DNA from: Poa pratensis | Taxonomy: Eukaryota; Streptophyta; Magnoliopsida; Poales; Poaceae | NCBI GenBank assembly: GCA_947311845.1 | Contig: CAMZMU010000111.1 | Location: 26,543,638 to 26,607,637, forward strand | DNA length: 64,000 nucleotides | Direction: 5' to 3' | Part shown: positions 10,430 to 22,114 of the stretch, piece after piece | How positions within the stretch are numbered: the stretch's first letter is position 1 | How the letters are laid out: each line of letters starts with the position of its first letter | Position numbers and translations under genes: made by a program | The notes under the pieces: generated by a model | Database searches by the model: none | Seen by the model: only the letters and a program-made list of their open reading frames with translations | Told to the model about the DNA's origin: nothing

Positions 10430-10931
10430 TGTTGGGGTTATATCAACTAGGGGTATCACCAACATGGCAAATCCGGCTAGCCCAGGGTGGCCCGCAGTGG
10501 TGGATAAGGCTTTGCCTGCCAGGCGGCCCAGATAGCCGGCAAGTCAAGGTAGGCGGAAGCTGGCAAGACGGAGGCCCAAGACCGAAGCCCATGAAGTCAT
10601 CAAGATATAGGCGGTAGGCGGCATACTTGCCGGATAGGTTTAGGACTCTGTAGTCTTGTCGGATACGTTACAACCTTGTACCCCTGCGTCTGGCCGCCTA
10701 TATAAGTCAGACCAGGGACGCCTTTAGGGCATACTTCTTCATACAACCAACTCGCTGTAACTTGTAACACGGCAATTTGCCTTATAGTGAGTTATAGCAG
10801 CACGTAGGATCTCGCCACCGTAGCGAGATCTGAAGCTGGGTAAACCGCCGTGTACAATCCCGACCTTGACGACGTCCACCTTCTTGCCCTACGTTCACCC
10901 TTGGCTAGAGGACCCCCGTCTCCTATCAACA
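10430..10931 (+). repeat. 3' LTR of element 1, 502 bp
   Basis: The LTR starts TGTTGGGGTTATATC and ends CCTATCAACA, giving a perfect terminal inverted repeat TGTTG/CAACA. A TATA box (TATATAAG) lies at 10699-10706, and the sequence just downstream is the expected start of the R region. The pairing with the preceding polypurine tract and the abrupt change to element 2 sequence at 10932 support both ends. The 5' LTR is not in the window, so divergence cannot be measured. Confidence 0.85.
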
Positions 10932-11007
10932 ATGCCGATACGACGACACTCGCGCAGTTCAGGGGATGTCATTACAAGGCATGAAAAATAAAAAGAGCAC
11001 AGCTACT

Positions 11008-13747
11008 CTAAGCCTGCGAGGTTGATTTCTTCTGCAGACGAGCGGCAGTCTCGGCTGCCCGACGCTCCATGGTGTTCATAAAAACTTCAGCCAATCGCGT
11101 CGCGGCTGCGCTCACCCCCTTCAACGATACGGGTTTCCCATCTGGCTTCCTTGGGAACTCAGATAGTGCGCCCTCGTAGTCACAGGCTATGCCATGACCC
11201 ATAAGAAGCTTGAGGGTGGACTCGGATCCGCGTACCGTGTTGGCGCGAGCGAAGTTCGCCAGGGTGGAAGTCCCGGGTCCAAAGAGGTCGGCGAAGCCAT
11301 CTGCAGTCGAAGGCACTACCCCAGTCGGGAAGACCACCCCGTACACAGCGCCAAGCGTGCTCGTCGACTTCACAAGTGCGTCTTTCGCCTGGTCGCACAT
11401 GGCATTTAAGCTGCCCACGGCCTGCTCCAGCGAAAAGTCGTCACTCGCCATATCTGTCGAGGCTGGGGCGCCAACAGCTTCTGCACAATTCAAAGAATAG
11501 CAAAAAGTCATTTCATGACACTCGAAGCTATCCCACCAAAAGCGCAAAGGAGTACTTACCTCCCATGGCCTGAGCAAGTGCTGCGAGCTGGTCAGCATAG
11601 CCTCGCTCGCGTGCAGCGGCTGAGTCGATGGCGACAGCCAGTTCCTTCTTCGACTCTTCGCGCTGGGCGGCGAGTGCATCGTCCAGCTCCTTCTTCTCGC
11701 CTGATTCAGCAAATCATACACATACTCTATAGAGTTATGTACGGCAAAAAGAATTGCAGTACACAAAAAGCACAAAGAGGACTCACGACAGAGCCGCTCT
11801 AGCTCGGCGCGCATGGTGTCCCTCTCCTGCTCCATCTGGACATACGCCTTGGCGGAACCAGCCAAGTTGTGGTAGAAGGGCTGCGAGAACACGAACTCAG
11901 CAAAAATTTCAAAATTCTCATAGACCTAACACTAAGCGGGTCAAGCAAAAATTTGCTTACGTGGTTCATCCATGGTTCCAAAGCTGCGACTGATGTCCCA
12001 ACCTCTGGAACTGTCACCTTGGTTGCTTCAGTGGCCTTGCCCGTGGCCGTCGGCTGGGCAGCCTCGGCTGCAGTCAGGGCACCGGTCGCCTGCTCCAAGA
12101 TAGGCGCATTCTCGACTGGAGGAGTTGCAGCCTGATAGTTATCAGCGCTGCGAGTAGCGCAAAAAGGAGAAATGAATCAGCATAAATGTGCAACAAGCGC
12201 AACTTCTCAAAAATCATACTCACAAGACCACATACCTGTGCTCCTCGTCCTCCTCATCTTCAGAGTCGCCAAAGATTGGGCCTCCAAAGGCTGGGGTGCC
12301 ACTCGACTGAAGGAGGTGAGTGGAGCTTGTGGAGCACAGACGCAAAGGAGCGGCTTGGATAACAGGTGGTGAACCTGATTCCTCGTCATCCTCCAAGCCA
12401 TGCCCCTCTGCGGGTGCACTCATAGCAGAAGATGCTTTCTTGGCCAGTCGACGTCGCTTCGAGGGCGCGGCGTCGACCTCTGGGTCAGCGGTGGTCTTGT
12501 CCTCAGACTGGACCTCTTCCGCTACTTCCTCATTGAACTCCTCCGCTTGCGAGGTGGTAGCGGAAGGGATGGGCGACTCGACCTTCTTCGGGTCCACCAC
12601 CTGCACCTGAGTCTCTTCAGTCTCACCATTTTCTGGCAAAGGAGGAAGAAAGGTGGCAGTCGAGTGGCCCTGCATCACATACATTCAAAAAATGCAAAGT
12701 CAGAAGCAAGAATCGAAAGACGCATAGCGCACAAGTGGTAATTCCTCAAAAATACAAAAGCACATCAAAAAGCATACATACCTCAGGCACAGGGTTTTCC
12801 AACCCGTATGGCTCAATCGGACAGTTGACATCACATTTGTGGCTACTCGACAAATTAGTGATGTGCCGCACTTGTCCTAGCAGCTCATTTGTCGACAGCT
12901 CCTCTGCGTGCATTCGGGTGACGTCACCCGCGCCTGCATACTCCCACATCGGGTGTGCTCGGGCGCGGATGGGCCAGACCCGTCTCTTCACAAAGGTGGC
13001 AATCAGATGGATGCCTGTCATCCTGTCCAGCATCTCGCCGATTCGAGTCAGCAAAGGAGCTACTTCCTCCATTTCCTCGACTGAGAGCTGGTGATCCCAC
13101 GCCTTGGTCTTGGCAAAAGCGGTGGCCGAGTAAGCGGCGACTCCGTCTTGTTCGGCGCTGACGTAGAACCATCCTTTCCTCCAGCCTTGGGCGGAGTCGA
13201 CTGTCTTCAGCCGGAAGTACCGCGTGTCGCTGCGCACCTGGATGCCGCAGCCGCCCACAGGGTAGGTGCGACCGCCTCCTCTGTTTGGCCGCACCATGAA
13301 GATCGTCTTCCACAGCGCCCAGCTAGGCGCGACGCCAAGGAAGCACTCGCACAGCGTGATAAAGCACGCAATATGCATAATACCATTAGGGGTGAGATCA
13401 TGGATCTGCACCCCATAGGCAAAAAGCAGCCCGCGCACGAAGTCGTGGAGGGGAAGAGAGAAACCCCTGGTAACAAACTCCGCGAAACAAACGCGCTCGT
13501 TCGCGCGAGGTTCGGGGCATACCTCCTTGGACGGCGGCGCGCGGACGGCGAGCTACTCCGCGGGTGGCAGGTATCCCTGCTCGCGGAGCTTGATCAGATG
13601 GGCGTCCTTCACAGTGGACTTCGCCCAATCGCCGCTGTTCTTCTTCAGGGCGGCGGCGGCAGATGAACTTGGCGCTGTCTTCTTGCCCTTGGCTGCGTCG
13701 GTCGCGGCGGCGGCGGTGGCACCACGCTTGGAGCCTCCTTTCGCCAT
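11008..13747 (-). pseudogene. Antisense gene of element 2 (Transposase_28-like) with a nonsense codon
   Basis: This multi-exon gene starts at ATG 13747 (MAKGGSKRG). Exon 1 runs to about 12782 and encodes the conserved blocks GDWAKSTVKD, VRGLLFAYGVQIHDLTPN, LCECFLGVAP and AQGWRKGWFYV. A TAG at 13555-13553 interrupts it where the homologue at 57037 has Gln; the frame is open on both sides, so a CAG-to-TAG change is likely. Further exons include 12669-12236 (acidic, with a KRRRLAKK basic patch), one near 12130-11960, and a C-terminal exon block ending at 11008. The gene has the same exon order as the element 4 antisense gene. It is unlikely to give a full-length protein unless the stop is read through. 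Confidence 0.75.
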
Positions 13748-15038
13748 TGCTATGGTGGGGGAGCAGAGCGCAAAAAAGCTTGAGCACAAAGGCAATGGAG
13801 ATGGGCGCGAGGAAGGAGATGAGGCAAGGGGCGGCGCAGCGAGCAAATGGCAAGTAAAAAACTCTGCCAGCGCCGCCCCCACTATTTACCACAGATCGCA
13901 AAACGATCATAACCGTCAAAACAAATCCAAACGCTCCGCGCGAAATCTAACCGTACACGTGGCGGCCGCGGAGGGCAACCGTCGCCGGCCACTCCGCCCA
14001 CTACGCACGGGAATCCAGGAACTCATCATCACGTCCCGTGAAAATCGCGCCAGAACGGTCAAATCCCGTCCACGCGGCGTCATCCCTGGTCAGCCCTGCA
14101 GAAACGGGCCCACAAAACAGGGTCACGTCCTATCAAACATAACCAAGCACGTCACCGCTTGTCAGAAGTGGCAGTCGCAAATTGCGTCATTGCTGAAGTC
14201 ATTCATATTGCACAACTGGCATACAAGTCACTCGATGATATCTTCGGGTGGTCTCTCACAAAACTATCGAGTGGTTCTCTAGCAAAGGTCACAGATCCCA
14301 GTCGATACACTTTCGACTGGTCCATCATACTCCCATCGGGAGCGTATCAAAAAATTTCATTAACTAAAATATGCAAGGTAAGGATTTTTGAGATTATCCT
14401 CCATTGCAAGCAATAAAGCACAATCTCGGGGGCTACTCCCATCGGGAGCGCTGTCGCGCACCCGATAGAATTATAGCAAAGTATCAGTCGACGAATCATT
14501 CGACTTGGTTCATAAGCATAATCATACTCAAAATATTCTCGAGTTGATCCGACGATCCTCGGATGCTGCATGCGTAGTGCAAAGGTAAGACCCGCCGATC
14601 CATCGAGCTGGGCTAAGGACCGCTCCGGCAGCGTTATCCTTAAATGTTCCGTGTCAGCAGGCATGATGAATAAATCCCCGACGGACGCGTTGGGTTGATT
14701 CAAAACTATACTGCAGTTCGATTCAGTAAGACCTCTACGGCCGTTTCGAGTCTGTCCAGTTTGTTCCAGATTCGTGTCCGGGGACTCGAGTCTGATTGAA
14801 AGCTAGTATGGTTTTGCCACGAATGGTAGTTAACCGGCCTCGATCCGTCGAGTGTGCCGGGCCTGCTCAGCTAATATCCCTTGACTATCATAAGCAAAAA
14901 TTCATAGTCGATAAAATACTCGACATAGCCAACATGTGCTGTTTCATACAAACATTTCAGAATCATACAACACAGGTACAAAAAAGCATAACGTGCATAA
15001 TGTATGAGTCCATGCCCGACTCTTCGAATCAGACAAGT
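13748..15038 (+). other. 3' untranslated region of element 2 with an internal polypurine-like copy
   Basis: No coding potential was seen between the antisense gene start and the LTR. It should contain the promoter of the antisense gene, but no TATA box was assigned. It holds an internal copy of the polypurine tract (ctcgggggctac at 14425-14436) and two copies of a ctcccatcgggagcg palindrome-like motif (about 14330 and 14436), also present in the element at 55621-64000. Confidence 0.5.
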
Positions 15039-15051
15039 ACTCGGGGGCTAC
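15039..15051 (+). promoter_or_regulatory. Polypurine tract of element 2
   Basis: actcgggggctac directly precedes the LTR start TGACATGGG. The same 12-base core, in reverse complement, precedes the LTR of the minus-strand element at 56080-56091. Confidence 0.75.
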
Positions 15052-15545
15052 TGACATGGGAATGCCTATCGGGTACCCTACCGTGAGGGTACCTGGTGCA
15101 CGTATCGACTAGGCCCAATTGGCAGAGCCTACATGAAGCCCATGAAAGGAGGCCCACGAAGATGAAGTATCCTCCAAGATTGACGAGGACATAGGTCGGT
15201 TTAGGCTTACCATATTTGTAATTCGAGTCGGTTACGAACACCCGAGACCCAGCCTATTATTTAAGGGCTGGGAGGGCCATCGAACCAGACCACGTACTTT
15301 CAGAACCACCACAAACCCTAGCGAGATCAACATCTCGCCGGGACCTCTGTAACCACCATATTCGCAAAAGCAATAACAGACAGGCAGGACGTAGGGGTGT
15401 TACCTCCACACGAGGGCCCTGAACCTGGGTAAAATCTTTGCCCCTGCTTGTCAACCGACGCAACTTCCAACGCTACCACGTTCTCTCCCCCATATTCACA
15501 ACCCAGGGACCTCGACTATGGGTCTTGATGAGTCTACCCTCGTCA
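15052..15545 (+). repeat. 3' LTR of element 2, 494 bp
   Basis: It starts TGACATGGG and ends CCCTCGTCA, with terminal inverted repeat TGAC/GTCA. A TATA-like TATTTAAG lies near 15258. The 3' end is exact because the sequence after it is continuous with an uninterrupted Sabrina LTR copy at 21135. Confidence 0.85.
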
Positions 15546-15782
15546 GACAACCTCACTGTTTCGTTGGGGCAAAGTACTTTGATTGTGTTGTGTGCAGGTC
15601 CACGTCAGCGTCGGAATCCCTGGTGTTGCGCCGCATCATATTTCGCCATTGACAACCTTCTGAAGAATCGTTACTCCTACTGGTTCGATAAACCTTGGTT
15701 TCATACTGAGGGAAAACTTGCTGCTAGGCTACATCAAACCTTCCTCTTGGGGTCTCCCAACGAGCAAGTACGTCTTGCATCA
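15546..15782 (+). repeat. 5' LTR remnant of the Sabrina-like element
   Basis: These 237 bp equal 21135-21371 of the 3' LTR without gaps. The rest of the LTR (first 1344 bp) should lie beyond element 2, outside the window. It ends TTGCATCA, the same terminus as the 3' copy. Confidence 0.9.
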
Positions 15783-15792
15783 AGCCTTTTTC

Positions 15793-15810
15793 TGGCGCCG
15801 TTGCCGGGGA
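15793..15810 (+). promoter_or_regulatory. Primer binding site, tRNA-Asp type
   Basis: TGGCGCCGTTGCCGGGGA lies ten bases after the 5' LTR end. This is the primer site established for Athila-group elements and complements the 3' end of tRNA-Asp. Confidence 0.85.
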
Positions 15811-18800
15811 GTAGCTGTTCTTCTGCAAGGGGGGTTTCACACTTCCAATCTTTTTACTTTGTTTTTGTCTTGCTTAGTTTATTTTATTTTATCTTGTTTG
15901 CTTTCAATTATCAAAAACACAAAAAAATTAGTTTCTTGCATTTAGTTTATTTCGGTTTGTTATTATGTCTAGTTATTTATTTGCTATCAATGTTTCTCTT
16001 TGAAACAAAATCTTATTGGCTAAGTGGGTTCACGGAGGAACAACAAAATTATTATAAGGAATACCGCTTGTCTCAAAAAGGGAAACATTATGGGAACAAA
16101 TAAGTAGATTGAATTATTTTGCTAAAAACTTGTGCTCTACTTATGATGAATCCTACTGCTTTAATGAATCTTTTGTTGTAGAAGGCATAAACACCTCCCT
16201 TTCCAATGTGATTATAATGATAATGAAACTTGGCTGCTTATGCTAAAGGAAATTATGACTTTGGTAATCTTGAGCGAATTGAAGAATTTTTTGTTTTTAA
16301 GGGTGCCTATGAAATTGCTGGTTATATTCAAAATGATGATGCTCCTTGTAGAACTGAGAATTATGCTATACTTGGTTATTGCCTTGAATATTATAATGAT
16401 AATCCTTATATCACTGAATTTCTTGAGAAAACTTATTCTCCAGAACAACTTGCTACCTTTCAGGACCTATGGAGAAGAAATTGCTGAAACTGAAAGCTCA
16501 TTGGATGAAAAAGAGGAGGTGATGATGAACAAAAGGAGGATCTACCTTCTAATGATAGTAACTCTTTAACTCTTACATTATTGATTGCCCTCCACGCCTA
16601 CCTAAGGAGGAAGAGTGCTATATTGTTGAATGTCATGATTCTATTGAAATATCTCCTTTTGATAAATTTGAAGTAAACAACTCCTTGACTCAAGTAAAGG
16701 AAATTGCAGAAAGTAAAAATGTGCTCCCTAATGTTATATATGATAATGCTCTTGATGATGGTCCTATATTGCCTAATGATATTATTATACTACTATTGTC
16801 AAAAGTGGGTTTAATGACCCCTGTTTTTGAGCTTAATAAAAATTATGTGTTTGTAGATCATGAAAAGCATGCTTTATGTGATAGTTATATTGTTGAGTTT
16901 GTTCATGATGCTACTGAAAGTTATTATGAGAGAGGAAAATATGGTTGTAAAAGTTTTCAAGTTACTAAAACACCTCTCTTTATGTTGAAAGTTTTGAAGT
17001 TGCATTTGTTTCATCTTTCTATGCTAGTTGCTTTATGCTTCAATAATTTATTTTATTACAAGATTCCTTTGCATAGGAAGTGGGTTAGACTTAAATGTGT
17101 TTGATATTTGCCTCTTGATGCTCTCTTTTGTTTTTCAACTCTTATTCTTATGAGAGCATCATTAAAATCTTCTAGCCTAGCTAAAAGGCATTAAAGAAAG
17201 CGCTTTTGGGAGGCAACCCATTATCTTTTATTTTCAGTATTAGTCAAGGTGTTGTTTACTTCTGTAGCAACTCCTTTGTATCTTTATTTTCTCGCATTGT
17301 TGTGCCAAGAGTAGCCTCTAATGTTAAGGTGCTTAATTTTGATTGCTGCGCAGAAACAGATTTTTGCTGTTCACTGTACGAAATTCCTAAAATCACCAGA
17401 TTGTTAAAAAATCTGAAATTTTTTGTGCGTAATCTTTATGAATGTCTGAATCTTTCATTAGTTCAAGTTTCTCGATTGAGCGTGTAAGTGCCTCGAAAAA
17501 ATTCGTCTTTGCGGACTGTTCTGTTTTAGACAGATTATGCCTTTTTATTTTGCATTCTCTCTTTTACTAGTGTTGAGTGAAATTCTTTTTTGGGTGGAAG
17601 AGCTTCACATAACATCAGTGGCTGTAGCTAATGTTTAAAGTAAATCATATTGCGTCTTTATAGAACATGTGAGTTTTTGATTATGCACTAACCCTCTAAT
17701 GAGATCTACTTTGAGTTTGGTGTGACGGAAGTTTTCAAGGGTCAAGAGAGAAGGATGATATAGGATCAAGAAGAGTGAAGAGCTTAAGCTTGGGGAGGCT
17801 CCCATGGATCTCCCCAGCATATTTCAAGAAGACTCAAGCGTCTAAGCTTGGGGATGCCCAAGGCATCCCCTTCTTCATCGTCAAAATTATCAGGTCATCT
17901 CTAGTGAAACTATATTTTAATTCTTTCACATCATATGTGCTTTTCTTGGAGCGTCTGTGTGCTTTTATTTTCAGTATTGCTTTTATTTTCAATAAAGCTT
18001 GACTGGACCCTAGCATTCTTGATTGGGAGAGAGACACGCTCCGCTTTTTCATGAGAATACTCCTATTCTTCACTTATATTTGTTGAGTATTCATATCTAG
18101 CGCTGTTCAGCTTTTAGCTCTTGTTTTCATGTATCTCTTGTCAGAGCTATTAGCTTTCTTTTGTAGAAAGTACTCTCTTGCTTCACTTATATTTGTTTGG
18201 AGAGTTGATGAAATAAATTGATTGGTGTTTGGTTGGTTCAGAAAATGTTGCATGTGGTAATTGGTATAAGGAAAAACTTGCTTAATCTTGTAGATCACTA
18301 TTATGGATAACTTGATGCTTGTCAATTGTTTTGAGTTAACAAGTAGATCATGATTAAATTGTGCATCATGAGTTAAGCCTATTAGTGAAGAACTACCGTA
18401 AAGCTTGTTGAAAATTTGGTTTGCATCGGTGGTATCTCTAAGGTCTAGATATTTTCTAATAACGGGTTTGGTTAACAAGGAAGACGGTATGAAGTCTTAT
18501 AACGTTTGCAATATGTTTGTCATATAAAACTTGGTGTACGGGTTGATATTCTTGTTTGCTTACATAACCTTGCTAGCCTAAACTCTGTACTGAGAGGGAA
18601 TGCTTCTCGTGCATCCAAATCCTTGAGCCAAAATCCATGCCATTTGTGTCCACCATAACTACCTATATGTGGTATTTCCTTGCCACTCCAAGTAAATTTT
18701 TCATGTGCTACCTTTAAATTATTCAAAATGTTATTATTCCCTTTTTGTGTCAATGTTTACTAGCTCATGAGGAATTAGTGTGGTTATTCTTTATTCTATT

Positions 18801-19774
18801 GTCAATGGACTTTTACACCTGGACTAGTGGCATATACATCCGCTTATCCAATTTTGCAAAAAGAGCTGGCAACGGGGTGCCCAGTCCCAATTAATTACAA
18901 CTTTAACCAATTAATTCTCTTCACACTTTTGCCCTGATTCATCAGTAAGCAATGACAAACAGTGAAATACCTGAATGTGTGTAAACCAAAGAGAAAGAGG
19001 GATGATCTGCCTTGCTGGTAGAAATAACGTCCTTCATGGGAGCCGCTCTTAAAAGTCCGTTTGACAGGTAGAATACTGTTCTCACCCGCTACCATTCGTT
19101 GACAATTAACAAACACCTCTCAAAAATAGATACTCCTCCATGGTATGTGATTGATGGAAGGCACCCGAGGATTCGGTTAGCCATGGCTTGTGTTAGCAAG
19201 GTTGGGAGGAGTATCAAATATTTTATGCAATCTCTATATGCTTTCAAAAACCTAAAAGCTCTAGCACATGATTTAATCCCTGCTTCCCTCTGCGAAGGGC
19301 CTTTCTTTTACTTTTATGTTGAGTCAGTTTTCCTATTCTTTCTGTCTTCCACAAGCAAACACTAGTGTCAACTTTGTTACAACATGCGTTATATGCAATG
19401 TATTGGACTTGTTATACTACTTTGTGTTGACAATATCCATGAGATAAATATGTTGAAAGTTGAAGCAAATGCTGAAACTAAATTCTTCCTTTGTGTTGAT
19501 TGAATACCTTTTTTAGAAACTATTGCTTTATGAGTTAACACTTATGCAAAACTTTTGATGCTTGTCTCGAAAGTACTATTCATGAAAACGTTTAGCTTGT
19601 GTGATTCATTGTTTACTCATTATCTATTTGTAGCAAATTATAGACCATTGACTTGGATCACTTCATTCATTTACATGTGCCTTGCAATATTATATGATCA
19701 AGATTATGATAGTAGCATGTCACCTCAAAAATTATTTTGTTTTTATCGTTTACCTACTCGAGGACGAGTAGGAA
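15811..19774 (+). pseudogene. Degraded internal region of the Sabrina-like element
   Basis: Only short open pieces remain, for example about 15984-16103 (reading FTEEQQNYYKEYRLSQKG), 16230-16487 (reading CLEYYNDNPYITEFLEKTYS) and 16685-17104. They look like parts of an Athila-group gag-like protein broken by frameshifts, but I cannot assign domains. From about 17120 to 19774 there is no coding signal. An internal copy of the polypurine tract occurs at 17842-17857 and a partial one at 17785-17799. Confidence 0.55.
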
Positions 19775-19790
19775 CTAAGCTTGGGGATGC
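19775..19790 (+). promoter_or_regulatory. Polypurine tract of the Sabrina-like element
   Basis: ctaagcttggggatgc directly abuts the 3' LTR start. The identical 16 bases occur once more, internally, at 17842-17857. Confidence 0.75.
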
Positions 19791-21371
19791 TGATACGTCT
19801 CAAACGTATCTATAATTTTTGATGTTCCATGCTTGTTTTATACCAATTGCTACATGTTTTGCATCTACTTTATATCACTTTTATACATTTTTTGGGACTA
19901 ACCTATTAACAAGATGCCGAAGTGCCAGTTCCTGTTTTCTGCTGTTTTTGTATTCCAGAAAAGCTAGTCTGGAAATATTCTCGGAATTGGACGAAACTTC
20001 ACGGGGGTCCTATTTTTCCAGAACACACCTGACGGAGCAAAGAGCAGCAGAGGAGGGCCACCAGGAGGCCACACGCCACCAGGGCGCGGGCCCCCCTCTG
20101 CCGCGCCCTGGGTGGTGTGGGCCCCTCGGGGGTCGCCGCCCTTTCGCCTACTTATTCCCCCCGACGCGAAAACCCTAAGTACCTGAGCAAATATCCACGA
20201 AAAGTTCCAGAGACGCCGCCGCCGTCAACCCTAGCTCGGGAGGGTTCAGAACCTCTTCCCGGCACCCTGCCGGAGAGGGGAATCGTCACCGGAGGCTTCT
20301 ACATCGCCATGCCTGCCTCCGGAGTGATGCGTGAGTAGTTCATCCTTGGACTACGGGTCCATAGCAGTAGCTAGATGGTTGTCTCTCCATTTGTGCCATC
20401 ATGTTTAGATCTTGTGAGCTGCCCTACATGATCAAGATCATATTATTGTAATGCTACATGTTGTGTTTGCTGGGATCCGATGAATATTGAATATTATGTC
20501 AAGTTGATTATCAATCTATCTATGTTATTTAAGATCTTGCATGCTTTCCGTTACTCGTAGATGCTTTGGCCAAGTAGATGCTTGTAACTCCAAGAGAGAG
20601 TATTTATGCTAGATAGTGGGTTCATGCCTCCGTTTAATCTGGGACAGTGACAGAAAGTTCTAAGGTTGTGGATGTGCTGTTGCCACTAGGGATAACCTAA
20701 CGATGCTATGTCCACGGGCATATGTGTTTGTTTACATTACGCGCTTTACTTAATGCATTATCCGTTGCTTGCAACTTAATACCAACGGGGACTCGGATGA
20801 CAACCCGGCGGTGGATTATTAGTCATAGATGCTGTTGGATAACGGTCTATGTATCTTGTCGTAATGCCCAATTAAATATCATAGTAATCATCATGTCATG
20901 TATATGCATTGTCATGCGCTCACTATTTGTCAATTGCCCAGCTGTAATTTGTTCACCCAACATGTTAGTTATCTTTTATGGAGAGACACCACTAGTGAAC
21001 TGTGGACCCCGGTCCATTCTTTTACATTGATTAAACCACAAACTGCAAACTGTTCCTTTTTCATTCTCTGCAATTTAATACTCATTTTCCACACGAGACG
21101 TTTAATCCTTTGTTTTCAGCAAGCCGGTGAGATTGACAACCTCACTGTTTCGTTGGGGCAAAGTACTTTGATTGTGTTGTGTGCAGGTCCACGTCAGCGC
21201 CGGAATCCCTGGTGTTGCGCCGCATCATATTTCGCCATTGACAACCTTCTGAAGAATCGTTACTCCTACTGGTTCGATAAACCTTGGTTTCATACTGAGG
21301 GAAAACTTGCTGCTAGGCTACATCAAACCTTCCTCTTGGGGTCTCCCAACGAGCAAGTACGTCTTGCATCA
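19791..21371 (+). repeat. Complete 3' LTR of the Sabrina-like element, 1581 bp
   Basis: It starts TGATACGTCTCAAACG and ends TTGCATCA. The length fits Sabrina LTRs. The right end is exact because the 5' copy diverges at the same base (15782). The five bases after it, ctcct, would be the target duplication, but the left partner is outside the window. Confidence 0.9.
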
Positions 21372-21439
21372 CTCCTCTGTCCGGAAGGACAGATTAGGAC
21401 AACGCCTGTCCATATGCGCCGGGCCGTTGGAGGTGCCCT

Positions 21440-21830
21440 AATTTACAAAACGGTTCATGAACATAGAAATGTTTCACGAAAAAATGTTCATGAATTTGGA
21501 AATGGTTCACGAATTTTAAAAATTTAGGAAAAAATGTTCATGATTTGAAAAATGGTTCATAAATTCGAAAAATGGTTAAGGAATTTAAAATGCTTCATAA
21601 ATTTTAAAATCGTTCATAAATCTGAGAAATGGTTTGTGAATTTTAAAATGTTCGACGGAAAATGTTCATGAATTTGAAAATAGTTTCTGAAGAACTTTTT
21701 CAAATGTGATCAATTTTCAACTTTGAACACTTTCAAATCTAAACTTTTTAAAATTTGAACGTTTTGCAAATCTGAACAATTTTTAAAATCGAACATTTTC
21801 AAAAACTAAAAAACCAAAACATAAAAAATA
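21440..21830. repeat. Degenerate short repeats of ttcatgaatttgaaaa type, foldback-like
   Basis: Irregular copies of a roughly 25-base motif (aatggttcatgaatttgaaaa and variants) fill 21440-21690. They are followed at about 21700-21810 by copies of the inverse form (gaacattttcaaa), so the stretch could fold back. It has no coding potential. Such sequence is common beside grass transposons; I cannot name a family. Confidence 0.5.
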
Positions 21831-22114
21831 ATAAAAAATCGTAGAAATAACAGGAAAGCAAAAGAGAAAAAAAGGGAAAAAACGCCAGAAAGCAGAAAAA
21901 CAAACAGAAAACAGTAACCAGAAAAACCAGTTCGGAAATTTCTAGAAACTTCCCAAACTGGAGCTACTGGGCCGGCCCAGTTACAAAGAAACTAGCAACG
22001 CGTTGGCCTCGGTTAGCATTTGCCGTCAGACGATCTCGTCCCCAATTCCATCCCCTTCCTCCGCGCGCGGCGAAGCAAAACAGGTAGCTTGTTTCCAAAA
22101 GTTGAAGGGGCGGC

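Larger units (their letters stand above)
1..10931 (+). mobile_element. Element 1: Tat-lineage Ty3/gypsy retrotransposon, 5' end outside window
   Basis: Order on the + strand is gag, protease, reverse transcriptase, RNase H, a second archaeal-type RNase H, integrase, then a spliced antisense gene, polypurine tract and 3' LTR. The extra RNase H domain and the antisense gene between integrase and the 3' LTR are typical of the Tat lineage. The 5' LTR, primer site and start of gag are upstream of base 1. Coding damage is light: one in-frame TAG in pol and a possible break early in gag. The element is therefore fairly young. It is inserted in element 2, whose sequence resumes at 10932; the first five bases there (atgcc) would be the target duplication, but the left copy lies outside the window. 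Confidence 0.9.
10932..15545 (+). mobile_element. Element 2: Tat-lineage gypsy element, 3' part only
   Basis: Only the 3' region is present: a minus-strand antisense gene, untranslated sequence, polypurine tract and 3' LTR. The left edge is created by insertion of element 1 at 10931/10932, 76 bp beyond the antisense stop; gag-pol should lie upstream of the window. The right edge at 15545 joins Sabrina LTR sequence. The first five bases after it, gacaa (15546-15550), match the Sabrina LTR at 21135-21139 and are the expected right target duplication. The LTR ends, the polypurine tract and the antisense protein resemble those of the minus-strand element at 55621-64000, so the two belong to one family. 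Confidence 0.85.
15546..21371 (+). mobile_element. Sabrina-like (Athila-group) LTR retrotransposon, 5' LTR interrupted by element 2
   Basis: It consists of a 5' LTR remnant, a primer site complementary to the 3' end of tRNA-Asp, about 4 kb of degraded AT-rich internal DNA, a polypurine tract and a complete 3' LTR starting TGATACGTCTC. The LTR start and primer site are those of the Sabrina/Athila group, common in Triticeae. No reverse transcriptase, RNase H or integrase motif was found in the internal region, so it is a non-autonomous derivative or heavily eroded. The 237-bp overlap of the two LTRs has one visible mismatch (15611 T versus 21200 C), which points to a recent insertion. Confidence 0.85.

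Noticed and set aside
10276..10617. 113-codon frame at the LTR start of element 1
   Set aside because: It crosses the polypurine tract and LTR boundary, so it cannot be a conserved gene.
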